From assembly GCA_964036155.1 (NCBI GenBank), contig OZ038423.1, positions 36,471,249-36,535,248 on the forward strand: a stretch of 64,000 bases of DNA, given 5' to 3'. Both the position numbers and the translations under genes were made by a program. Of the stretch, positions 21,007 to 30,486 are shown piece after piece (within the stretch, counting starts at the first letter, position 1; the number at the start of each line of letters is the position of its first letter). Under the pieces are notes generated by a model. It made no database searches and had not been told where the DNA came from. It worked only from the letters and a program-made list of their open reading frames with translations. Source of the DNA: Diploscapter coronatus (taxonomy: Eukaryota > Nematoda > Chromadorea > Rhabditida > Rhabditidae).

Positions 21007-24000
21007 CTAATCTCTCGTCCACTTCGTGAACAACTCTGGTCCTCCACCATAGTAGATGTTACTCATGATGGGGTCCGGTTGGAACATGAAGTGTCTTCCC
21101 GGATGCTCGGCACTCGTTGCTTCCCATCTTATCGGAAGGTCGTTCCTATGTCCGTTCGGGTCACTGGAAGTCCCTTTGTTAGGTATCGACTTTCGACTTG
21201 TGGCTGAACAAACCCGTAACGCAGGAAGTTCAGCAGGACCGTATTGCTCATGGTGGCCACTTTCTTGTCTTTCTCGGTGAACTTGAACTTTCCGAAGAAT
21301 GGACTGTTCAAGAAGTAGGGAATGTCTGCGCCGTGTCCAGCGGCTGGAAAGACGAGAGACGATGAGAGATCTTTCAGGATGAACTCACCCATGAACGGCA
21401 GCTGTGAAGCCATTGGACCCCACGACTCTGGGTTGACATGATTGAAGATGTAGCTGAACCTGAAAAGCAGTGAGCTTCCAATTGCCTTTAGGCTCTTAGA
21501 AGAGCAAAAAATCTATTTCCTCTGATCGGAAATTGAACCCGGGTCTCGCACGTGGCAAGGCGTGGATACTAACCACTATTCTACCAGTGGTGTGCAGCCC
21601 AAGCGCTTACACTAAACCAGTCATAAATGGTGCTCACACTGTTCCCGGTGGTTGATGCTTGGCAGCTTCCGACATTGCTGTGTAGGCACCGAAGTTCATC
21701 ATGGCATCGGAGGCAATCTGAGGTAACTCAATTACTTTCGACCTTCAGGGAGTTTTCACCGACCTCGGTCAACGCGCGAACAAAAGTTCGCCTATCATTC
21801 TCTGCACTAAGATCGATAAACATCTTGATGTACTGCTCCTGCAAGCATTTCAATAAATGTTCTGCCTCAATTCGGCTAAATTCATAGCTCAACTCCGACT
21901 GCCGAGTGGTCAGTAGTTTGAGACTTGCTACCTAATTCAGAAAAGTGACTAACCATTCGCTCGTCACGTTGAGACATGTTCTTGGGAAAGATCGTATCAA
22001 CCAGCTCACGGATGATCGTTGCATTGGGATTACGCAGATGCTCGTTCATCATTCCTGTGAGATCGTCATGTAACAAGTCACTCATTCCTTTCCTCGAATC
22101 GCAAAACTTGTGCTATATAAAACGATTGGGCTTCTCAACAACTCAATTCTCTGGTGAACAGTCATCCCGAAACTGCACATATCGTAATGATTAAATGACC
22201 TACTAACAACTGCTTTTATTCATTCCCACTCCGATCATGAACGGTTTCGTCTATGCTCTATTCCTTCCCACATCAAAACCGCGGTGTGAATGAGTGTTGA
22301 TAGGCTCGTTAATAAGTTTCAAGAATTTCTATCTATCCGGTCCGGTCTATGTTCGTTTGAAGAACCCACCGACGGCTAATCCTTCATTCATTCCCACTCC
22401 GATCATGAACGGTTTCGGCTTCGCTTTCTTGCGCAGTTCCGAGATTGGCTCCGGTAACAGCTCGTTATCGAAGGAGGGTGCGATCGCTGAATGCTCATCA
22501 TAACCACAGTAAAACTTCGCCAACGGTATATTTCATATTCGTCGGTTACACTCGTTTCATTAAAGTTTTTTTTTCGGACTGAGTGACTCACAGATTCCCA
22601 TTAGTGTGTACTTCTCCGTGGGGGGAAACTCGGTCTTGAACTTGTCCGCCGGTAGCGCGCGCAGTTGTTGGAGCATCTGCGAAACATGATTGTCTTGCTT
22701 TTCCTTCACAGATTAGATAGGTTGAACTTTTCATTCACTTAGTTTTCATATGAACTCACATCTTCTCCGTTCTTCCACTGCTTCACTCCCAGGTCTCTTG
22801 CTTTCTTCTCACAGCTTTCCACCGTCTTCTCATCAACCGCCCACCAATTACTCATGGAACAACCCATGGCGATGTACTTGTGGAACAGGCCTGTAAAAAA
22901 GACGATCGCAATGAAGATAGCGTTCATGAAATGGTGTACCCGTGGATATCGGTGAGAGATGTAGAAGGTCCACGGAAGAGGAGCCCGAACTCTGACCGCA
23001 GAGTGTGATGTTATCCTGATATGAATTATGATCCGTCTAGAATCGAAGAAACAAGATACCTCATTCCCTCCAAATGCTCGGATGTTCTTCTTGATCCACT
23101 TGAGTGCAGCGATTTGATCCCAATGCGAGAGATTCGGCACGCAGGCATTGTCGGCTGAAATATACTGTAGATTCGCTCCAATACCTTGGCCTCCTACCAG
23201 TTCTCCAGTATCCGAGGAATCCAAGACGAGCCTGGACTGAGACTATCACGACGCCCTTTGAAACCTATGACGAAGAGGGAGATGGAAATCAGAGGTATCT
23301 AACAAACCAGAACATCTGCCAATCCCTGCGTGCTGTACATTTGTGCATGCCCGATGATGAAGCCGCCACCGTGGAAGAGAACCAGTACGGGATAACCTGA
23401 ACGGATCTTTTGGATGAGGACAATCTGCTCATCGCCAAAGATAGCATTTAGAGTGTTAGTGTGACACCGTTTTTTTTTTCAAACTACGGTGGAATCGCAA
23501 CTTTTTTGACCGTCATAATACTTTGAAACAGCAAAGAAACGGAACGAAATTCTCTCACCTTCTGATGGTGCGGACTCCGCTGGTGCGAATATATTCAGTG
23601 TGAGACAATCTTCAGCCATGTTCACGTCCTGTTTGACAATCGAAGGAATCTGAATGGCAGCAGAGCCGAACGATGTCGCATCTCGGATGTCTTCCCAATT
23701 CTCCGCTTGCTCGGGTTTCTGAAGTCTCGACCATTTTCGAGGATAGCCAAGAAAGAAGTATACCTTGAATCGAAGTGGGCCCACTGGCGGCTTCGCGTAG
23801 GGAATGTTCTGTAATGAATTGGTTTCGAGAGATTGAGGCAATATTGTTTCATCAATGAACTACTAGAATGTTTGGACTACGTCAAGCCTTTCTAAGGGAG
23901 GAAAAGGTGAAATGGAAGTAAAACTCACCAGGAACGTTTCCACTCCCTTTCCACTTTCGCTAGTTAAAATGGCCCCCTGCAGGTCACCCTCAGCAACTCT

Positions 24001-24090
24001 CACAACTCGCGAGGGAGCAGCGGTAGCAGATGACATGCTGAAGTGAGAAAATATAAACAAAATAGTACAGCAACGATCTGCAGCCAACAT
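21007..24090 (-). CDS. Type-B carboxylesterase, apparently catalytically complete
   Basis: Serine hydrolase of the COesterase family, probably intestinal or secreted detoxification or lipid metabolism. A start at 24090 (MLAADRCCTILFIFSHF) gives a signal peptide; Met at 24036 is an alternative. Family landmarks in order: NIPYAKPPVGPLRF, EDCLTLNIF, oxyanion-hole HGGGF, the WDQIAALKWIKKNI block, nucleophile elbow GQSSG (about 23.0 kb), acid-residue region GVGMNEG, and histidine region AAGHGADIPYF. The end is 'RWEATSAEHPGRHF...FTKWTRD'. Several introns are about 45 nt. The intron after 'NEGLA' contains a 32-nt copy of the exon end, and another holds a tRNA-like relic. The donor there is weak (GTCGGT), so that junction is the least certain. 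Confidence 0.88.
21513..21606 (-). pseudogene. Degenerate tRNA-like sequence in an esterase intron
   Basis: On the minus strand an A-box-like TGGTAGAATAGTGGTTAG is followed by CCTTGCCACG (a possible GCC anticodon loop) and a B-box-like GGGTTCAATTTCC. Resemblance to tRNA-Gly/Glu is clear, but the acceptor stem does not pair and the T stem is eroded. It is best read as a tRNA relic or tRNA-derived repeat. Confidence 0.5.
22218..22417. repeat. 32-nt direct repeat, exon end copied into the adjacent intron
   Basis: Bases 22218-22249 and 22386-22417 are identical over 32 nt (ATTCATTCCCACTCCGATCA and onward). The right copy is esterase coding sequence (KPFMIGVGMNE, minus strand). The left copy lies in the following intron. 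Confidence 0.85.
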
Positions 24091-24271
24091 GAGCGCCTGA
24101 AATGGCGGAGAAAGTGACCGGGGCACAAGAGATAATTTAAGAGGTAGGTGGGAAGCGAGAGATATGTCGAAAACTGCACAAATTAGAGAAACAAGAGCGA
24201 CGAGAGATGCGTTGAAACGAGTACAAGAGGGAGAGTGAGAGGGTAAACTTAGTGGTTTAGTGGGAAAGCAA

Positions 24272-24362
24272 AGTATTATGAAATGATTACACGCAGCGTT
24301 TATAGCGCGGCGAAGAGAAACCAGAGTATTATGAAATAACTACACGCAGTGAAGGGAAACCA
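24272..24362. repeat. Imperfect tandem duplication, about 53-nt unit
   Basis: AGTATTATGAAAT(G/A)A...TACACGCAG recurs at 24272 and 24325. Each copy is followed by GAAG(A/G)GAAACCA. The second copy is shortened by an internal gap. Confidence 0.75.
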
Positions 24363-24502
24363 ACGCAACTCTAGACATGAGAAGCTATTGGGTCTACGTT
24401 AGAGTACCTCGACAATACCTGGGATAATGAACTTTGTCGGTTGTGAAATGCTGAGATGGGGATGGGAATGTAAATGAACATGAAGTACACTTTAAGAGTG
24501 AA

Positions 24503-24643
24503 TGTCAGTAAGGATCAAAGGTGATGTTTCTAGGGGTCCGTCGATTTGGCTGATTTTCACAGGGTTTGTTCAGTTTTTCACGCTGATCATCATGGTGCTA
24601 TCAGTTTTTCATCAGAATACAAGTAGGAGGAATTATGTTAATT
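24503..24643 (+). pseudogene. Orphan single-helix ORF module, relative of 15069-15251
   Basis: Starts MSVRIKGDVSRGPS, then helix IWLIFTGFVQFFTLIIMVL and SVF. It shares the start and helix pattern with the module at 15.1 kb, in inverted orientation on the chromosome. No downstream exon could be joined with confidence. Confidence 0.35.
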
Positions 24644-25026
24644 TCAGGTTTTTACATACTCCATGACAGTAAAAATTCGTAACTTTCTTATTTGTGGACC
24701 AAATCGCGAAAATTCTTTAGCTCAAGTTAAGTTAAAGTTCGATTTTTTCGAGCTTCAGACTGCTCTGATTTTGTTATTTACTTTATTATTTGCGACAACG
24801 TCATTACCAGAAATTTGAATTCTTTCTTTTTTTTTTGTTTAAATGCGGTCGAATAAATTCAAGAAAAACAGTAAGTTGATAGCATATTGAAAATTGATCA
24901 GCTTATGTTAACACACCCCTCGAAAATATCCACTCGGAAGTGAGTTATCCAGAAAGTACTGTAATTAGTGGTCATTTTCGAAAAACGTATATCAAAATCT
25001 GTGGAGTTCAGCCCTCGTAATATTTA

Positions 25027-25125
25027 CCGTTGTGTTTATGGTAGGTGACCCAATCCAGTTTGGCAATTTGAAGAGCAAAGAAATCGATAGCAACGCAACC
25101 GATATTCAGTAGTAGGTCGTAAACG
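25027..25125 (-). pseudogene. Exon-like segment without a resolved gene
   Basis: Bounded by CTGCAG acceptor and G|GTAAAT donor on the minus strand. It reads ENVYDLLLNIGCVAIDF followed by FALQIAKLDWVTYHKHN. The composition is protein-like and partly hydrophobic. Joining to neighbouring segments brings early stops, so I treat it as a possible decayed exon. Confidence 0.25.
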
Positions 25126-25509
25126 TTCTCTGCAGTCAAACAACTTAAACACGATCTAACAAGACCTCCCAGAAGAAAGTTAGGATAAATTGACTAATAA
25201 AATTGTTTATTTGAAATACTGACCATGATTTGCTTGTTTTCTTGATAAATTTTATTTCTAGTTATACATAGTCATTCGTCGATTTTTAGGACCGGTATTA
25301 CCTTTTTAGGATCTTTCCAATGCCTATTCTAACCTATTTACTCATCGCTAGCTATGTATTCCATTTAAGCCTTAATTAAGGACAAGAATTTGATAGTTAA
25401 TTTGTGCCTTATCAAATTTGTCCACATACATACAAACAATTGTATTCCTTCTCCGGTTCGTACTTTTTCCTGTGGTTCACTATCATTTATCAGTGTTGAT
25501 GCCTTTCAA

Positions 25510-28500
25510 ATGGCAGGAACAGCGGCTTTTACTGCCCCTTCAAAATTAGCTTTCCCATTGATTTTCACTCTTCTTTGTATAAATGTAAGTTTGAAAGTTC
25601 CTAAATTAAAAAAAAAAAAACATCATCGTTTTTCGGAGCCTTACCTCATTCGTGGAACGTATATTTCGACTCCGTATTACCCGAAACCGTACTTAGGCGA
25701 AATTCCGAGGTTTGATGAAAATTAGAGATAGAAAAACAAGAACTAACAGAATCCAAGTTAATGCTACGGCAGCTCCCGGAAATGGCATCGCGGTTTTATT
25801 CGATCAGTTCCTGGTCGGACCAGCTGATTGTGTATTCGCCTGCGATACGGATGCGATGGGTTGTGATAGGTATATTGATGTTTCGAAAAATAAGTAAACG
25901 CCATCTAATGTTGCATGATCTTCAATCTGGCAACTTGCAAATGACGAAACGTAAAAATGACTGAACGCACAATAGAATTTGACAGGATTTGTGCAGAAAA
26001 GGGAGCGTTTCGTCATTTCACGTTACGCCATTTATAAACTCCCCTTCAATCCTGCCTTGAATTTTCTGAGAGAAAATATAGCGAAAAACAAAAAGTCATA
26101 TAAACTTCACACATTTTTCGAAGCCACGATACAAATTAGAAAAAAGCTGATCTTCACAGAAACTTACAGCCTTTGCGGAGATGTGATGGATCATCACGCA
26201 GTGAAGAAAACCTTGCGAACGAATTCTTCTACTATCGTTACTCTACGATCAACCGGAGGCGGCGATGGTTTTCCGCATTCAGGCGTTCACGGGAAAATCA
26301 TCGAGTACAGTAGGAGAGATTTTCTAAGACGAAAAGAAAAAATTTCAATTAGACCTGAAAGATCCAAAGTTCTTCGACTGCAACCAGACCGTCGTGTTGA
26401 ATTCGTCCGAGACGTTTTTCCTTGTATCGCACAATTATCCTGGGACTCCGCTCGATTTCTCGCCTTGTACTATAACTTTTCAATATTCTGAAGGCATCCG
26501 ATTAGCGCTGTACGATTTGGTTACGATGGGCACTGAAATATTCCGGATTCAAGGAACAGCGCTAAATGGAACAGATGCCACGATAAACTACAGGTACAAT
26601 TGGAAAATATGAGAAAAAGCTAAGGAAAAAAACTTAAGTGGGAGATTCACGACGTATGATGAGCCTGTCCCTCTGTATTTTCAAAAATCGGTGACGATAG
26701 GCTTCAAATTTGAAAATGCAACAACTTTTTACGCTAGAAGATTCTACATTTTGGTAAACGCGTTTACAAGTAAGAAAAAATCGAAATAACGAAAAAATGC
26801 GGAAAATTTAGTCACGAAAGCATCGTCAGATCCTTGCAATAATTCACGTCACTTTCCGCTGCAACTTGGTGAAGTGGTGCTGTTTGGTACGCTGGGATAC
26901 CCAACCCAGACTTATTCTTCCAATGCTGATTGTCAGTTTTCTTTCTCAAATTCCCAACAGACGAATACTCGGATCGGATTTGGCAAGAATTATTCAATTT
27001 CTTTCTTATCTTGGTTAAAAAATTTAGCGATGTCATATGAATCGGAGAAATGTTGTGACACAATGTCGATAAATGGACTGTCTCCATATGTAAGTGATTG
27101 AAATCAAGCTGCTCTTCAGATCCTTCAAAACTGAATTGATTTAGAATGACGTGTACCAGGGCAGTCAATCGAGTTTCCTACTGTTCGCGGCAAGCAACAA
27201 TGTTACGATGCGATTCATCTCCGATGGAATCATTGAGGGCACTGGGTTCAGCGCCTCTGCATACTTGTTCGGTCTGTTTTGCCATGATCCAATTTGAAAA
27301 TGAAAATATTACATCATTCCCCTTTCTAGTTATTTAGAAAGTTCTTTCATGCTAACAAGGCAAATTTCTGAAGTGTTCCCCTCCGATGTGGCTGATTTTT
27401 TCACCAAAGAGGTATTTCATAGCGCTGACTACGAATCTGAAGTCGAAAAGTTCTGACAAGTGACGGCTCGGACGGGAAAGTGCGAATATCGTTTTGCACT
27501 GCAGAAACTAGCATACATTATTTCTCTGCTTTCCTCTACTGCGCAGAACGGCATACATCTTTTCCTGTCCGAGCCGTCACTCGTCAGGACTTTCTGATTT
27601 AAGATTCGTGATCAGCGTCATGAAATACCCCCTTGGTGCAAAAATCAACTAAATCGAAGGCGTACCCTTTCGAAACCTTCCTTGATATGGGAAAATTAAT
27701 AAGATTTTCAATATTTCATACCTTTCAGATTGTTCCTGCGGAAATACGAACATCGTTTTGAACTCCTCCACTACAAGCTCGAGTGTTTTATCCCCTGGAG
27801 GATACTATAGAACTTCCTATTGCCCAAACATGGATTGTACCTACACAATTAACTTCCCGGATGACCAGTATGAAGTGACTGCTCAATATGAGGGTAATCT
27901 GAGGAAATACTATGGTTCTGTTGAACCAGATATTGTAATATTTAGTGACCGGTATAGTAGAGCAGAATATAGGTTGGTCATTCTTCGATTTTCAAGTCAT
28001 TGGATATTTCCAGTGCCAATCCGAATTATATGGGCCCACCCTCTATGCTCTTCACCGTTTCTCCCTTTCAATTTCGTTTCGTTTCGAATAATGTAACGGG
28101 TTTTCCGCTGACAGATTTTGACTCGTATTTCAGCGTTATGAACTCCGTAAAGAAGAGTAAGATCTTCAAACAAATTCTTCCAAGAACTGATAATTTGCAG
28201 GAAACATTATTTCGAGATCAATTCAACTTTCCGATTCCAACCAATTTGCGGATATCAGCACTGGAGGCTTCAAAAGCGATGCAGAAGCAACCTATGAGTT
28301 CAAGATTTCCACAGATGCTGGAAAAGTTGTAGGTTTTCAGCCTTAAAAACTCTTTACTCTTTCTTTATTTTGCAGGTCACGGTTTATTTCTTCACTCTAA
28401 TTTCCGGTCAAGTCAAGATTGATTTGTATGATGGCAGCTCAACTTCTTCTAGTCTCATCGACAACAAGTTAGGAGAATTTCGACGAGTTTTCCAGTGCTT

Positions 28501-30311
28501 GTCGAACCTTTAGAATTTTGTACTCGAATGTCCGTACTGAAGGGGAGAGTCTGCCACTTCGATCTACGGGTTCAAGCATGGTGGTTCGTGTCAGATGCAA
28601 TACCGACTACGACAGGAACTGTGGTCATGATTTTCAAGCTATGGTTAGCAGCAGCGCTCAGCAAGGTATTTTTATCAACAACAAAGTGAACGAGAAGCCT
28701 AACTTTTTGATAAAATTAAGTTTTTCAAAGCCGATCGAATTATCGAAACCAAGAAAAAAGGCAAAAGGTCGAGTTAGGGTCTAGTCATATGGTACGGCTG
28801 TCGGGGCCTAGTCGACTAACGAGCGCTGTCCTGCCACCGCACCGCGCGGATCCTTTTGCCTGCTCCCTTTGGGGCCTCGGCCGTACGGATCTCCTTGGCC
28901 ACCCGGGTCGTATCGCGCTCCCGCAACACAACACCTAGTGACGCAACGCTTGGCGAGGACGCTCGGTCTACGCCAGCCGGGCATAAACCCGCCAGTTTGA
29001 CCCGCACCTCAGACCATCCACCACAACTCTACTGCCTAGAAGCTGGCTCACAGACGCCCGCCACGACGCCCAGTGCTTTTGCAAAAATCTCCCGCTGCTA
29101 TGTCCTTTCGCGAGAGGGGAGGCAAGAGAGTGGACGAGAGGAGAGAGCATAGACGACTAGGGCAAAACGAATAGAGGCGAAAGGGAGAAAGGAGGCATTT
29201 TGCGGTAGAAAATTTTGGACTTGGGGAAGAAAACGAAACAAAACAACTTCAAAAACTTTATGATTTTTTTGCCAAAAAGGTTATTTTAGATAGCTCTTGC
29301 GGGCCTATGGTTTACTCGCTGAAAAATGAGACGGAGTCAAAAGATATTCCACTGAGAGGATCAAGTTGTGTCCTGGTGAGTTTAGAAAAGACGATCAAAC
29401 CTTCCAAATTTTCATTCTTAGATTCTCCACTCAACTGACTCATCATATGACCCTGGGAAAGTTATGCGGTTGAAAATTTCTAGCGATAAATCGAAGTCTC
29501 TGAAGGTTTTTAAAGGTCTCCATTTCAATGAAAACAAGTACCTTTTATCCAGGTAAATTTATGCATTGTTTCAAAGAATGTTTCAATTTTAGTGGATCTT
29601 TGGAGTCTATTCCCCAGTCAATTTACGATCATTACGTGGTGGTTCAATATTCCGCTTCATCTTCTACTAGCATAACTTTGAAATACTTTGTCCAGAATTT
29701 TAGTACTTAAAAAGCGGGATTTTTAGAAGTGTTCATCCATTTTCAGATTACCTATCGATCTACACGATCAATAATAACCAAAGTGTCACTTTTATGTCGA
29801 AAGACTATCTGTCTGATAAAAATCTCGGCAAATTCGACCAGCAATTTTCGGTTGAGAATGTAAGATTTTGCAAAAAAAAAAGATTAATATGAAGCACAAC
29901 ATTACTTCAGTTAGATGCTACTTTAACAAGGGGAAACTTGCGATTGGTCGTTCTGAATTCAGTCGGGGATGCTTATGGATCGATTGAAGTTGATAACTAC
30001 GACGAAATTGTCGCTCAAAAATCGTGGCTTTTTTATTTTTTCCAAAGATAAGGGAAATGTTCAGGTATTCAAGTGCAAATGCTACTTTTACCTATGAAGC
30101 TCGGGGTACGAAAATAGTCATTGGCTATATTTCATCCGGGAATGTTAACAGTGGACTGAATGCTAGAGTGGAAGGTAATCTTGTTGCAAAAGTTATCAAA
30201 TTGACGCAAGTGATGACCGTTATTTTAGGGTACATGCCTAGTGGCAATAATGCTCAACGGATATCAACATTTATCATCCTCATCGTCACTTTGTTATCAC
30301 TGGTTCAGTGA
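25510..30311 (+). CDS. Secreted multi-domain CUB-like protein with GPI-type C-terminus
   Basis: Large nematode CUB-like protein; this family includes many pathogen- and stress-induced intestinal genes. Exon 1 (25510-25584) encodes a signal peptide (LAFPLIFTLLCIN). The first CUB-like unit spans 25.6-26.3 kb (GTYISTPYYPKPY, DSLCGDVMDHHA, GKIIEYN). Further units start near 26.35 (CNQTVVLNSSETFFLVSHNY), 26.8 (FGTLGYPTQTYSSNADCQF), 27.75 (CSCGNTNIVLNSST...GGYYRTSYCP), 28.2 (AEATYEFKISTDAGKVV) and 29.3 kb (SCGPMVYSLKNETES). Many N-glycosylation sequons are present. The end, 'RISTFIILIVTLLSLVQ', is a short hydrophobic tail suited to GPI attachment. Introns contain two foldback elements and a GC-rich insert. 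One acceptor near 26.64 kb (GGGAG) is poor; joins around 29.5-30.1 kb are approximate. Confidence 0.8.
25929..26027. mobile_element. Foldback element E in a CUB-like gene intron
   Basis: The left arm (ggcaacttgcaaatgacgaa) and the right arm (inverted, ggcgtaacgtgaaatgacga) form an imperfect inverted repeat of about 23 nt around a short AT-rich centre. Confidence 0.6.
27381..27660. repeat. Long intronic foldback, arms of about 100 nt
   Basis: The left arm (about 27381-27483) and right arm (about 27563-27660) are inverted copies with roughly four in five positions matching by eye. The inner 14 nt (TGACGGCTCGGACx) are nearly perfect and the outer part includes GATTTTTxCACCAA and GGTATTTCAT. The loop is about 80 nt. 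It lies entirely in one intron of the CUB-like gene, so the pre-mRNA could form a long hairpin. Confidence 0.8.
28803..29165. mobile_element. GC-rich intronic insert with short inverted ends
   Basis: A block of about 360 bp, far richer in G and C than its surroundings. It is bounded by GGCCTAGTCGACT on the left and an inverted AGACGACTAGGGC on the right. Open frames exist on both strands (98 and about 60 codons), but codons look unlike neighbouring genes. It may be a non-autonomous DNA transposon or a transferred fragment. Confidence 0.45.
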
Positions 30312-30486
30312 ATTTGTTCCTATTTATTAGTTGTTTGTTCGCGATAAATCACAGGAATTATTTGAAAGAAAATGACATGGATTTTAGTAACAAATGAGGA
30401 AAGCGTTAGAAACGGAGCTGGAGTTTTTCATATCGCCAAAAATTCATGTCTTCCTCGAATTGTCATTTTTGAGAGATCGTCTAATT

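Larger units (their letters stand above)
24091..25509. other. Divergent spacer between esterase and CUB-like gene
   Basis: Shared upstream region of two divergent genes. It contains an imperfect tandem duplication (24272-24362), a transmembrane ORF module (24503-24643, +) and an exon-like segment (25027-25125, -). A long purine-rich tract precedes the esterase start. No promoter motif was assigned. Confidence 0.45.

Noticed and set aside
25979..26491. 170-codon plus-strand ORF as one continuous gene
   Set aside because: Its first part is intron and its last part is a shifted reading of CUB-like exons. Only the middle (CGDVMDHHA...) is real coding sequence.
26754..26767. 14-bp perfect palindrome GTAAACGCGTTTAC
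   Set aside because: Falls within a CUB-like coding exon; short enough to be chance.
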